Virus record (IMG/VR): IMGVR_UViG_3300004457_000964
Coordinates: 1 to 21,434 of that record
Length of the DNA: 21,434 bases
Source of the DNA: a virus
Reading direction: 5' to 3' (one strand)
The position numbers were made by a program, and so were the translations under genes. Each line of letters opens with the position of its first letter. The first letter of the stretch is position 1. This document shows positions 1-12,600 of the stretch, in pieces. The notes under the pieces are model-generated. The model was not told the DNA's origin. It did no database searches and saw nothing but the letters and a program-made list of their open reading frames with translations.

Positions 1-28
1 TGTCTGAGTAGTTAATTGTATATGCCAT
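1..28 (-). CDS. 5' end of a downstream gene, cut by the window edge
   Basis: Only nine codons are present, reading M-A-Y-T-I-N-Y-S-D, with no stop before the edge. The ATG (28-26) overlaps the TAA of the 203-aa gene (30-28) in a TAATG junction, the same arrangement seen at two other junctions here, so it is very probably a real, translationally coupled start. A G-run (GGGG) lies about 11 nt upstream as a weak ribosome-binding site. From memory, short structural proteins of T4-like marine phages begin with a similar MAYTIN- sequence, but nine residues cannot establish a function. By position it would be another baseplate or tail-appendage gene. Confidence 0.6.
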
Positions 29-639
29 TATTCGTTAAACCCCGATAAACTTTGTACACGCACAGTATAATCAATTTGAATAAGTCTATTCAAACTCTTT
101 TGTACTGGGTGGAAAATTACATGTGTTAACAGTCTACCTTGTCCTGATGGTAGGTAACTTACTAATCCTAATTCATCAAATACATATAAACTATTAGCGT
201 TAGTTGCGTTATCAACAGCGTCTTGTCCACTAGGTTCACCGTAATCAAGTAAACAACTAACAACAATATCTGTGTAGTTAGTACCACTTACGTGTCTTGA
301 TTCAATTTTGTTTCTTGCAGGATCAGTGTTATTAACACTTCTGTCATCAACAACTTTAATGAATGTTTGGTTATAAAGACTAGCATTAGTACCTGTACTG
401 TTAGGTGTTAGGTATGTAATAATTCCAGTAGGGTCAATACTAGTTCCTCCGTTGCCAAACGCCATTTGATAAATGGTACCTTGTCCTGCATTAGCTAAAC
501 TTTCTGCAAGTGAAATACTCATATTTTCATAGTGGATAGCATTACGTTTATCGACTATAACTTCGCCCGTTTCAGGGTTAGAAATTTTAATATGTCCTTG
601 GAGCATTACTCCGTTCTCTTCTTTTATGTTATCAATCAT
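28..639 (-). CDS. Conserved structural protein of T4-like marine phages (203 aa), probably baseplate-associated
   Basis: This 203-aa protein follows the giant baseplate gene and is probably part of the outer baseplate. Its N-terminal part carries a 'G.I.I.NPETGEVIVDKRNAIHYENMS' type segment (about residues 15-41), followed by a Gly-rich 'MAFGNGGTSIDPTG' stretch (59-72). I associate this combination with uncharacterised structural proteins of T4-like marine phages. The rest looks beta-rich, with no signal peptide, membrane segment or cysteine-rich motif. The ATG has an AGGA ribosome-binding site at 647-650 with a 7-nt spacer. A late-promoter motif lies immediately upstream, so this gene can start its own transcript. 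Its stop overlaps the next start (TAATG). In T4 the equivalent position is held by gp8 (334 aa), but the length differs and I cannot show homology, so no gene symbol is assigned. Confidence 0.8.
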   Translation of the reverse strand: MIDNIKEENGVMLQGHIKISNPETGEVIVDKRNAIHYENMSISLAESLANAGQGTIYQMAFGNGGTSIDPTGIITYLTPNSTGTNASLYNQTFIKVVDDRSVNNTDPARNKIESRHVSGTNYTDIVVSCLLDYGEPSGQDAVDNATNANSLYVFDELGLVSYLPSGQGRLLTHVIFHPVQKSLNRLIQIDYTVRVQSLSGFNE

Positions 640-646
640 ACCTTTT

Positions 647-650
647 TCCT
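647..650 (-). promoter_or_regulatory. Ribosome-binding site AGGA of the 203-aa gene
   Basis: AGGA on the minus strand lies 7 nt before the ATG at 639. A second AGG (643-641) is only 1 nt from the ATG and too close to work. This supports the annotated start. The site sits just downstream of the predicted late-promoter motif, so the mRNA leader would be very short. Confidence 0.5.
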
Positions 651-651
651 A

Positions 652-664
652 TACTGTATTTATT
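652..664 (-). promoter_or_regulatory. Phage late promoter motif upstream of the 203-aa gene
   Basis: The minus strand reads AATAAATACAGTA here. The ATAAATA core matches the T4 late promoter -10 element (TATAAATA), recognised by the gp55 sigma-like factor with the gp33/gp45 machinery, and the NATAAATA form reported for cyanophages. The same 13 bp occurs upstream of the gp6-like gene. Its first bases contain the TAA stop of the giant gene (662-660), so promoter and stop codon share sequence. Transcription would be expected to start near 650, giving a leader of roughly 10 nt. Confidence 0.6.
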
Positions 665-3600
665 TGGGTAGCTCCACCTTTTCCGCCTTAAAGAAACGTG
701 CTACTAAACTTTCCGCATCATTAAGTGAAATTCCTGGATCTGTCCAGCGTTTTCCTTGTCTTCTGACAACTTTTACCTTCGCGTTCACTGCTGGTGTATT
801 TAACAGAGTTACGTTTGCTGTTGTACCATCTATTGAAAACTCTGCTAGTGCTGTTTGATCAGCTTCAGGAGAGTCTTGATCTAGTGCAGGATTAAACAGT
901 TGAATTGCATTTTTACGCAATCTTTTACCTGCAACAAACACTTCAAACTCATTTATACTTGTAGGAGTAAATGATAATGGAAATACTGCTGTTGATCCGT
1001 CACCTATTTGTTCGTCTACAATAGTTTGATCCATATAAGGTGCTGTTTGTGTTGGTCCTTGGTTGTATATATCACTTCCTGATTCATGCACACTAGGAAC
1101 ACCTGTACCTAATGTACCTCTTTGTATTTGACGTAATACATTACCTTGCTTAATTAAATATTCAATACGTTCACCGTTGATAAACAAAATACCTGGAATA
1201 CTGCTGTTCTTATCAGGTTGACTTAAATTACTTGCATCATCTAAGAATATTTCTTTATCAAACGTTGCTAAATCTTTTGCAAGTTTAAGTGGTGCAACAT
1301 CTCCAAGTCTTTTGTAAATATTTCTATTTAAAATATCTTTAAACTGACTAAATCCAAACTTAGGTGTAACTTCGCCAGTAGCACTAAATTGTATAACTTC
1401 AACTACATCATTATCTACAAATGATCCGTTATACTTAACAAAGTTCTTGTCGTCTGTTAACTTATAATCAACACTTGGCGTTTGTAATATACCGTTAACT
1501 ATTACCCAAACATATTGTGCATCAATTGCAGGATACCTTAGTTTAACTAATCCTGCTTTAATATGATTGAACTGTATGTGGTCTTCGGTGCCAACTGAGA
1601 TAGTAGATCTAGTAACAATATCAAAGTTTTGTCTTTCAAAGTCCATACTATCATGTTTATTAAATGTGTATACTGTAAGTTTTTCGCCGTCTATAGGTGC
1701 TGTAGTTAACTGTAAATTTGCTCCGCTGTCAACCCAAGTATTCTGATTGTTGATAATTTGTATATCACCAAATGCATATTCGCCATCTGTTTTTAGATAT
1801 ACTTCTAATACATCGCCGTCAACACCAATCCCTGGTTCAAGTATAACACTACTGTTTGCAGGACGAATATTATATTCAACTGCAATAGTAAGTTCTACAC
1901 CATTAAGCAATACTAATAAGTCTGAGTTATCAAAACTACCAATTGGTGTTTGCCATATTTCTAAATAGTATTCTCTTGCTAGTGCTGTTACTGCAAACTG
2001 TTGATTGTATCCAGGATTTAAAATTTTATTACCTTGCTTAACAATTACATTATGACTGTTTGGTAATGCACTGTACGGAGTTTTTGCTAGTGCAAATATT
2101 TTAGTACTTCCGTCACCTACAAATTCTGTTGTTTCAATTTTACTAAAACTATCAACTGCTGTATAAATTGCATAGTTAATTACGCTGTTGTCTGGTGGCG
2201 CCTTACCAAATACAATCATTGCTTTTGGATCTTTGTCTGTACTATCACCGCTAGATGTTAGTACTGATTCAACTGGTTCTCCGTTAACTGTTGCATAATA
2301 GTCTAACTTTTTATCATAGTGTATTTTAGTAATATATGCATTTGTGCTTCCATCACCTTTAAATTCATTTTGCTCTAAGGAATTCTTACCATTGCCACTA
2401 ATTGATAAAATGTTTACATCTTGATTAATATTAGGTACTGTATTAAAAGTAACTGTTTTAGTTCTATAATCAACAGTATATAAAGACTGTGCTTGAATTG
2501 TATCATTAAGTTTAACAATTAAGCCTTCTTTGTTTTGTGGTTGAATGCCAAAGTTATAAGATCCTATTACACCATCTGTTCTGTAAGAGTTGCTTGACAA
2601 TATACTACCACCATCTTTTGGTCTATGGAACACTCTAATGTTAACAGTATCTAATACTTGTCCTGGAACTTGCTCTTCAGGACCTTTACTTGTTGTTGGA
2701 GAAACAAAGTCATCACCATCGATAATAATTTCTTCGGGGTTAATACCTCTTGCTGTACTAAATGCTAAATCGCCTCCAGTTAGTACAGTATCATATGATC
2801 TTGGATCTGGTAAAAATGCTCCGTCGGAAGTAGTTTTTCTAAATACAAGTATATCTCCTGATCCAGTTGGAATATTTTCTTCATCAAATACAATTATACT
2901 ACTTGCTAAATCTCCAGCATCATCAAACAATGCAACACCAGTTTGTCCTGCACCTGTAATACTTGTCATCTTAGCATTTACATTTTTTTGGTCTGCTGTC
3001 ACGTAATTAGGATCATCAATTCTTATACCGTTTTTGTAAATATTATAAACTATTCCTGATACTAATGGACTAGCAAAGTTTAATACTCGCGTACTATCAT
3101 CACCAATTTGGAAAATTTCATCTTCAAATGTAGTATCAAATGTATCGTAAGTTGTTGTAAACCATTCATCTGAATCCCAACCACTACCTGTACCAAAGTC
3201 AAAACTGCTAACTTCTACTCCGCCGTAATCAATACCTTCCATTAACTGTCCAAGATCGTTTCCGTACATTCCTGTAGTTACGTTATAGTATAAATTAATT
3301 CTATCTTGTGCTTGCAATAGCTCTGGTGCTTTGTTATATTTTACAACAACTGTTTTATTTACTGCAAGTGCATTAGTGAATGCAATACGTCCTACACTTC
3401 TTGTATAACCTTTAGTAGTATCTTGAACATTACTAAACTTATATTCACTACGCAATGATTCTAATCCGTCAACTGTGACTGTAATTTCTGTTGACTTTAA
3501 CTGCATTGGCCATTTTAGATTAAATATTTGTTGATCTATAGTTGAAGTAAATGTTTCAGTTTCAGCCAGTGTTTGAAATAAGTATGTTCCTGTAACTCTA

Positions 3601-6600
3601 TCAAATTTACATCTAATGTGTGCAGATCTTGCTTTACCTTTACCAAGAACAGGACTTAGTCTAGTAACTGTTCCAGTATCTCCAAATGATCCTATAATTT
3701 GTACAGTAGGGCTTGTTAAATAACCACTGCCTGTATTTGTAACTTTAACACTTGTTACTTTACCAGATGTACCAACAAATGCTTCTGCTGTTGCCCCTGT
3801 GCCGCCACCGCCGGTAATAATAATCTTAGGAGGAGTAGTATAACCACTTCCTGCATCTGCAATGTTAAACGATACAACTTCAAAACCTACAGTATCAATC
3901 CAATGTTTGCCTGGATATGTTAAAACGTTTGCATCACCTACTGAAATTTTTCCATTAACAATTTTAACATCTTGTGGTATAATTTTTCCTTCTTGATCAC
4001 TATAGAACGGTGAAAGATCAAAGTCTGTTATAACATTACTTGCTGGATCAACTTTTTCATAAGAACTTAAATATTCTCTAATCTTAGTTTTGTAAGGTTT
4101 CATTTCTTCAACATACTGTTGATAACTAGGCAAGTTATCATTTTGGAATGTAACTTTTTGTGTTAGCTCACCAATATTATGTTTTGCTTTTACGAAACTT
4201 GTTTTAAATACCCAGTCAACATTAGGTTGCTCTGAAAATACATAGCGTATACCTGCAAAGAATAACTCATTCCAATGAACTGCAAGATTATCTACAAAAA
4301 TATCTGATTTTAAAATTTCAAGTATTTTTCTAAATTCTGTATTTGGTTCTGTATCATAAAATATTTTATCAAAACTTGCGCCATCAAATGCTGTGTTACT
4401 TGAATTAACATCGTAAAGACTATTTTTAAATACAATGGTTCCGTTTTCTCTACCAATTGTTTGATAACTTAACGTATAGTCTTGTGCATCTGTATTACTA
4501 ATTTTTCTTAGTAATAACCAACCGCCTGTTCCAACATTATTAATTTTAATAACATCATCAATTTGATCATCGAGTGCATAAATTTGATAACTAGAATCAA
4601 TAGTATGATTTACAAATGTAAATTGATTGTATCCCGATAAGTACCAGTCTATATAATTCCAGTATAAATTAACATCATAACTTTGTGTTAATGTTCTTAA
4701 ATATTCTGTGCCATTCCATTGGTATATACTCCACTTACTACCAATAGTTTCGTCGCTCTTAACAAGAACTGCAAATTTTCTAACAGTAATTAATACATTA
4801 CTTGTATAATCTCTGCCGCCATTAACAATATTAACAGCTGATATTGCTCCATTAGCATCAAGTGTAAATTCTAATACTGCACCAGAGCCTTCTGTATCTG
4901 TAATTTTATGCGTAGGCACATTAATGTACCCTGTACCTGCATCATTAATTAACACATTAATAATAACGCCGTTTTCAACTTCTAATGTTAGGCTAGCAGG
5001 TTTAACTCTAGCAACACTAACAAATCCTATCTCAGCATAACTGTCAGATGTTGTATCATATAATCCTGTTGCTATAGTAGGTCGAGGATCAAATCCAGTT
5101 AATTTAGTTAAATTAAAATCATCAACAATTAAATGCTTGCTTAGTGTATTGTTTGTTCTTTCAATAAACTGTTTACGTGCTTCTGTTCTATTAACAAACC
5201 AACTTTGTCTTGGGTCATTTAACGCACCGTACTTCTCTTTAGTTGGCAAATTAATATCTGGTACTGGTCTGTCATTCTTGTCAAACCCAACTAAACTATC
5301 AAACCATTTTTGTTCAATTTCAGCATTAGGCACACTTGACTCTAACCCATCAGTAACTAATTGATACTGAAGGTGTGTAGGTTGTTGTTGGTTTTCAATT
5401 GTCCACCAGTTAAAGCTAATTGCAGTATCTCTGTCGTTAACAAATGCTTGACAATTATGTAACGCATATCTATTAGATCCTAACATAGCAACAAATTTAT
5501 ATCCTAATCCTGCTGGATCTGAAATTAGTCTAGATACATTAGATGCACTTATTGATCTATTCTCTACATTTGGTTTTGTTGCTTTGTTTAATACCCAATA
5601 GTAATAATATGTTGTAAATGTTTGAGATATTTCGTCAAACTTTCTTCTAACACTGTATGCTCCGTCGCCGTATAATGTAGTTCCGCTAATGCCTTGATCA
5701 AGAGCCGCTGTAGATCCTGTTTCAGCGTCCCATGCACTTGGTAATAAAGTAGATTCTACCCATTCATAAACATTAACTGTTGTTCCTGGAAAAAGTTTAT
5801 TAAATGTTGCTGATGCTTCTGTAATATCGCCTTGATGATGATTAATAAACTTAGCACTATCAATATCCCACCATAACTTACCAATCCATTTATCGCTGGT
5901 GTAGTCTGAATTTGCAGTTATTGTAGAAGCTGTTGTAGTGTTTGAATATCTTGCTGGGTCATAGCTTGTTTTAAAAGTAATTTCTTGTTCTGCTGGTCCT
6001 GCTATTTTTCCTTGTATCGGATCAATGTAATCTAGATATGTAAGTAAGCTATTAGTATTTACATCATATAAGTATACACCTTTAAACTTACTAGTATCTG
6101 CTGGAAGTATTGGCGATCTTGTAATTGACCAAGATGCTGTGTTTATTGGTTTTCTGTACTCAGCAACTAAGCCTTTATCAATTACACTACTATTTGGTAC
6201 TTGCTGTTTTGGTAATCCAATGTAAACATGGTTATTATTTACAAGCATCCTACTACCAAAATCTTGTGTATCTAAATCATATCCAAAGTCTTGACTGTAC
6301 AGTAGCGTATTATTAACTGTTTCGTATAAACTTACAACACCGCTTCCTCTATCAGTAACTTTAAATGATGTTGAAGCATTATCTAATGAAGTAGTATTAG
6401 AGTCAAATGTTGTTGCTGTGACAATATCTCCGCCTCTTGATGTAACTGCAAGTGTATTACCATCAAAATCTAATTTAAAACCAAACTGTGTATTAGGTTG
6501 CGTTGTTACCGGTCGAATAGTTTGACTATAACTAAATGTTGTTCCATTTTGTGTATAAATGTAAACTGCACCAGCATTGGATTCTATTTCGCTATTTAAT

Positions 6601-9600
6601 GGAGCGCCAACTGCAATCTTAGTACCGTCATTTGATACTGCAATAGTAGTACCAAAATCTTCAGTTTGATTAAAAGGTTCTAATATTTGCGAATATTCAT
6701 AATTTGAACTGTTAAGTCTGTATACTACAACTTTTCTATTTGCAATACTACTATCTAATCCTATTACTGCATCTCCAGATTCAATTTCGTACACACTTGT
6801 ATACATTGAATTGGCAATTAATACTTCTCCGTCTGTACTAACATCAAAATCAGTACCAAATGCTTCTAAGTTTCCTTGATCAAGTGTACTTTCAACTAAC
6901 GAGAAGTTTGTGTCATTAGGCACATACCCTAGTAAATCTAATCCAGTAGTTTGTGCAGTCCATTGACTAACATTAAACACTCCAGGTATTAAATTAGTAT
7001 TTGCTTTATATACTGTTTCTCCAAATCTAACATATTCGTTTTCAAAATAAGTTGCTGAAGTTCTAAAGTTTCCTCTATAAGTTTTCTGTACAGATAATGC
7101 CCAATCTTCTGTAGAATTTTTATTTATAAAGTATATTCTACCCTGGTTAGCTTCTGTTCCATCACCTTCAGCATGAACATAAAGTTTATAACTAGAAGAA
7201 TCTGGTTGTACAAATCTTAATTTTGTTCCTAATTTTCTATTGTCAGCACTATTAGGTACTGTAAAATAATTAATAAGACTGTAAGTAACACCTTTCATTT
7301 CATAAACTGCAAATGTACCTTGTTCACTTAACCCTGTTCCGTAGCCTTCTGCAACAACAGGAAGATTATATACTCTTGTCCAGTCTAAGTTAATTGATGA
7401 TGGAGGATTAGCACTATCAGTAATACCTTCAATAGTATTTGAAGAATAAATCCAGTACTCTAACTCTCTTAAATAATTTGTGCCTCCAACAACTACAGGA
7501 ATATTAACTGTATTATCAATAACCAGTATAGGTCCTGATATAGTATTTTCCATATGTGCTGAATTAATAGGACCAATAGTTCTTACAGTTGAATCGTTTT
7601 CAATAAATGTTGCATTTGAATTTGTACCAAAGTCTGATCCTACTGCCCAAGTTCCGTTTCTATTCTTAACATAAATTTTTGCTGTAGCAAATGATCTTTC
7701 AATAAATGCAATTTCAGCTCTTGAGTTTGTTGCAGTGTCTGTTAGAATGTCTCCAACATTTGGAATAAACGGATCTCCATTTAAATCAAAGTTTGTTAAT
7801 CTAACTTCTACATAACCGTTCCATACATCATAAACAGTATGCTCTGTATCATTAATATATGTTGATGTTAAGCCAATAACTGAAGGGTCTTGCACTAATC
7901 CATTAACACGAATGTCATTTAACCAAATTCTTGTTTTATCACCTGATGTAATACTGTTTCCGTGTGCTAGTGGTGTTCTAATCCACCACTTGCTATCAAG
8001 TACTTGTACGTTACTCTGTCCTTGTGTATGAGAAAGTATACCAAATTCGCTAACTTTTGTTGGTTGTAAAATATTTTGTAACTGTTTAGTGTCTAAAATA
8101 TTGCTAAAGTAAGGACTGTTAACTACGTTACCTTCTAATGTAATATTTTGTATTACTAAATTTGCATTTTTTTCTGTTAATTCTGATGAAGTAAATGTTG
8201 ATCCAGCATTAACATACCACCAGCCTGTATGATAATCATCAGTAATTTGAAGTACTTCTTCATATTGTCCAACTAAGATACCATTTGCATATATTGATCC
8301 TGATCCTGTAAATGATCCGTTTACATTTTTAATATAAACTTGCATTTCATTTTCATCATTAATTCTTCTATAAGCTAATGTTGCTCTACAAGTATCAGTT
8401 GTTATTTCGATACCTGCCGCAGGTACTGATAATGCACTTTGAATGTGTGCAATGTGTTGTACCTTTTCAACAATAGTATGTTGTCCATTAATAAGTGCTT
8501 CAGTAATTACGCTACTGTTGTTAAAAGGTAGTGTACCTACTTGATTACTAGTTGTATATTTGTTCCATTTAAGAGTTAATATATCTCCAGGCTTAGTTCC
8601 TTCAAACTGTTCTTTTTCAGCTCTAATTAAAATATGATCTGTGTCTGAACTAGTGCCTAATGTATAGTCCCCTCGTACAATATACTCAATATCTGGATAG
8701 CTTTGAGTATTACTTACATAATCGTTACCTTTAGCTTGAACATTAGATGAATGATTTTGATATAGTTGTAAAGCGTCAGCTTCTATATTTCTTGCCGCTT
8801 TCCACAATTGATCTGAATATAGCACAACATCGTTTTGTACGTAACTAATGTTATTTTGGTAATCACCTTTTAGCTTGCTTTTAACATTTGAAGCATGTGG
8901 TGAGCCAATTGCAAGATATTTGCCATCTGGACTCATTGCAACACTTTGACCAAATCCGCCATTTGAATCAAACAAGAATAGTTGTTCATCTATTTGCTGT
9001 AAGAATCCAAAGTCTGTATTATCACTAGGTCTTTGAAAAACATAAACACTACCATTTAAGTCTTTAGGTGCAGTAATTGCTATACGGTTATTATTTTTTG
9101 CTACACTAACTGCACTACCAAAGTCTTTTTCAGTAGAATCTAGTAGCCCGGCCGCAGTATTAACAATATTAGGTTTTAATTCAAAAACTTGTTTATTCTT
9201 TAGAACAATCCACTTACCTGTGTCGTCATCGTCAACCCAAATTGTATTAGTTGCATTGTTATTTCCACTTAGACTAAACAGATTGTTTGGGTCTTTTTTA
9301 ATACTATCATTAGCTAGTGATAATGTAGAAAGTCTTGCTAATTTAAATTCTGTAATAAATCCATTTACTACTGCATCAGCTTCTGTTGCTTCAATATCTT
9401 CGCCTTCAACGGATTCTAGTTTAACAACGTCAAGTTCAATACTATCAACTTTGTAATATCCATTAGTTGCATCTGATACATTATGAATTCCAATAATTTC
9501 ACCTTTTACAAAGTTGGATTGTTTATCTAAAGTAACTGTAAATATATTTGATTGGCTTTCACTTACTGCTATAATTTTATATTCTGTTGTCTGTGACTTA

Positions 9601-12600
9601 TATACTCCCCATGTTTGTTGAGTTTTATCTGTAGCAGTCCAAATATAACTACCTGAGGAATATAAAGGTTGATCTAAAATAGCGTCATATGATACCAGCG
9701 ATGCTGTAATGTCCGTAGGATTTACATAACCTGCTGTTTTAGTATAACTGTTATTATCATTAAAGTATTTTGTAGGTAAAGGCTTATGATCATAGTTATC
9801 TGGTTTAACATATACACTATTTCTATCTAATCTATAAATTAAACTTGTATCTTGAGGATTAATTGAATCAACTAATTCAATTAGTTGAGGTTCTTGTCTA
9901 TATCTTGCTTCGTCAAGTATTAAATCAAACTGCTCATCACCTGTTGTTGCTCCGTAACGTCCTACACGTACAGCCCATTCTTCAAAAAATTCTAAACTAT
10001 CTTTATTAGCACTTCCTAGTTTGTCAAAAAGTTTTGTAAGAACATTTTTTGTGCCTTTGTCTGCAATCGCTCCTTGGTAAAATTTATACTGACTTACATC
10101 ATCATTAATAATGTTTTCAAGATACTTACGCTTTTGATATCCTGTTAAATGTTGTGCTAGTTTCTGTTGTTCACTGTCAAAATTATCTGAGTCAAGATCG
10201 TAAAAGTCTGCAAACTGCCTTGCTTTATAATCAAAATTAGGTAGTAGTTGTTGTTCAGGCTTTTCATTTAATCTTACAAAGTTTGCATTTGTAAATTTTT
10301 CTGTTCCGGTTACCTTTTTTGTAGCAACATAATAAAACTGCTTATGTTTTACTAATGCTCCAATTGAGTAATCTTGCCAAGAAGTCCATTCAACTGGTTT
10401 TGCATCATCAAAGATAAATCCTGGAATATTATAAGAACCGTTCCATTCATCTGAACGGTAACCTTTAACCTTAATTCTTTCTTGTCTATATCCTTGTGCT
10501 CTATTATAAATTACGTCACCAAATACAGTACTGTTATCAATAATAATTGCATGTTCGTGTTGTATTACTGGAATCTTAAGATGATATATTCCATCGTTTG
10601 TATTTCTTACAAAAATTCCAAAATCATTTGTATTATCACGCTCGGTTGTTGCAAAATCTGCAAGTAATCTTTTGCCATCTGCTTTTAATAAACTATAATC
10701 ATAAAAATTATCGTATATGTCATCAACTACAACATAAGGTTTTGTAAATTCAATTTGTCTAGCACTCGGACTTAATGTTAGTATGGTTCCGCTATCCCAA
10801 GCCTGTGTGGTCCAGAATAAAAATTCTTTAGCACTTAGTACCCAGTTTTCAACTTCTTCAATGTCTTGGTTAAAGTTATTAAAACTAAATCCTACACGAG
10901 TTAAGTATTCTTGATACCCAAGTAATAGATCAACTACCTCTTGTTTTTCTCTAAGCAGTGTACCGTACTGCATTTCTTTTAACTCTTTTTCAAAGTTTGT
11001 TCTTATATATGCTGATGCACCGCCTTCTTCAGGTAACTCAGCTAATTTTTGGAAATTATCTTGGTTAAATGCATCGCCTGCTGTATGAGATAGTTTTACT
11101 CTATAATACGAATCAGCTATTTCAACAATTTGTCCTGCTTGATATGTTTTTCCTGTTGTCCAGACTAAAAAGTTTTCACTAACACCGCCAACTGTTATTA
11201 CCCGATCACTATTCTTTGTTCTAACAGGATAATGTTTAAATACTGGATTATCTTTGTCATATCCTTTAACAATATACCCGCCTGGTGCAATTTCAACTAT
11301 AACACCACTATAAGAATATACATCTAAAGGAATACTTTTAGTTAAGTGTATTTTATAGTTTTCTTCTGGTACAAAAACATTACCTTCATTTGTTGGCGTT
11401 CTTGAATCTAATATTAATCTAAATTTAGATTTTTGTGTAAAGCCACCAATTTTAGACCCTAGTTTATTTTCTATTGCTTTTAAATTTTTTGTGTACTCAT
11501 TAAATCTAAGTGTGTCATTTTCAATTAGGTATCCTTGCATATAGTTTACAATACCTGCTGTAAATACTCTTGATGCATCAGTTGCACTATTTGGAAATAC
11601 TAATTTGTTTAATTCAATACGTTTACTTGTATCTTTATAGACCAACTGCTCTGCACTATTACGTACAATTCTACTTCTATCAAATGCTAAACCAAAAAAC
11701 TGTGCTGGTTGATTTAATGCCCAAGATATCATTAAACTAAACGGAAAATGTGAACTTCTGCGCCAAGCAGTTTCTACTGGTCCTTCATCTCCAAATGCAA
11801 ATTCATTGCCATTTGTATTAGGAATATTACCTACAGCATAACCAGTTGCACTTGGTGCTAATAAGTTTCCATTAGCATCAGTTGGGATATACTTGTAAAT
11901 ATCTTCGTTTTTAAATTTATTTCTGTAAGTTACTTTTGATCCTTCTACACCTCTTACAATACCTTTAGACAAATCTTCCCAAAGTAGTAAGTTACTATTT
12001 GTATACGGTGCTGTACCATACTCAGTGTCAAACCAAATTGGCTTTTCTTTAAACCCAAGTACTTCCCACGGATGACTATGAGGTCTATCTGTGTTATAAA
12101 AGTCTTTGTATATTGATCTCCAAAAACCAGTTAATGGTTTTCCGTTTGGATCTCCTGCTGATGCATAGTTATATGTAAATCCGTCGCCATTCCTATAAAA
12201 TGTATTAGATACATAGTCTGGTGTTCCTACAGTTTCTAACCAATTATTAAATTCTGAAATCATTGTTTTAGAAACTTGTCTTCTAGTAAAGCCTGTTGTT
12301 CTAGATTTACTAGGAATGTAGTCTACAATATCTAATACATTTTCGTTGTACGGAAGTTTTAAGTTGTTATAAATTCTTTTTTCAAGATCTAACAATAAGT
12401 TATCTCTAAAATCTCCAAAACATCTCCACAAAGATCCATCATGACCTTGTAGCATTGGTCTTGCACCTTCATACTCGTTATATGTTTGACTGTCATTAGT
12501 AGCATGATTCATTGTGCCGTTTGGCATATAAAATAATGTATTAGTTCCTGCAAATACATGAACGTGTGCTGTACCGTTTCCGCTTGCGGCAAGGTCTGCT

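Noticed and set aside
7121-7128. Perfect TATAAATA on the minus strand inside the giant gene
   Set aside because: It encodes part of a beta strand, no start codon with a ribosome-binding site follows within a useful distance, and such an 8-mer is expected by chance in AT-rich DNA. It lacks the CAGTA extension of the two intergenic motifs.
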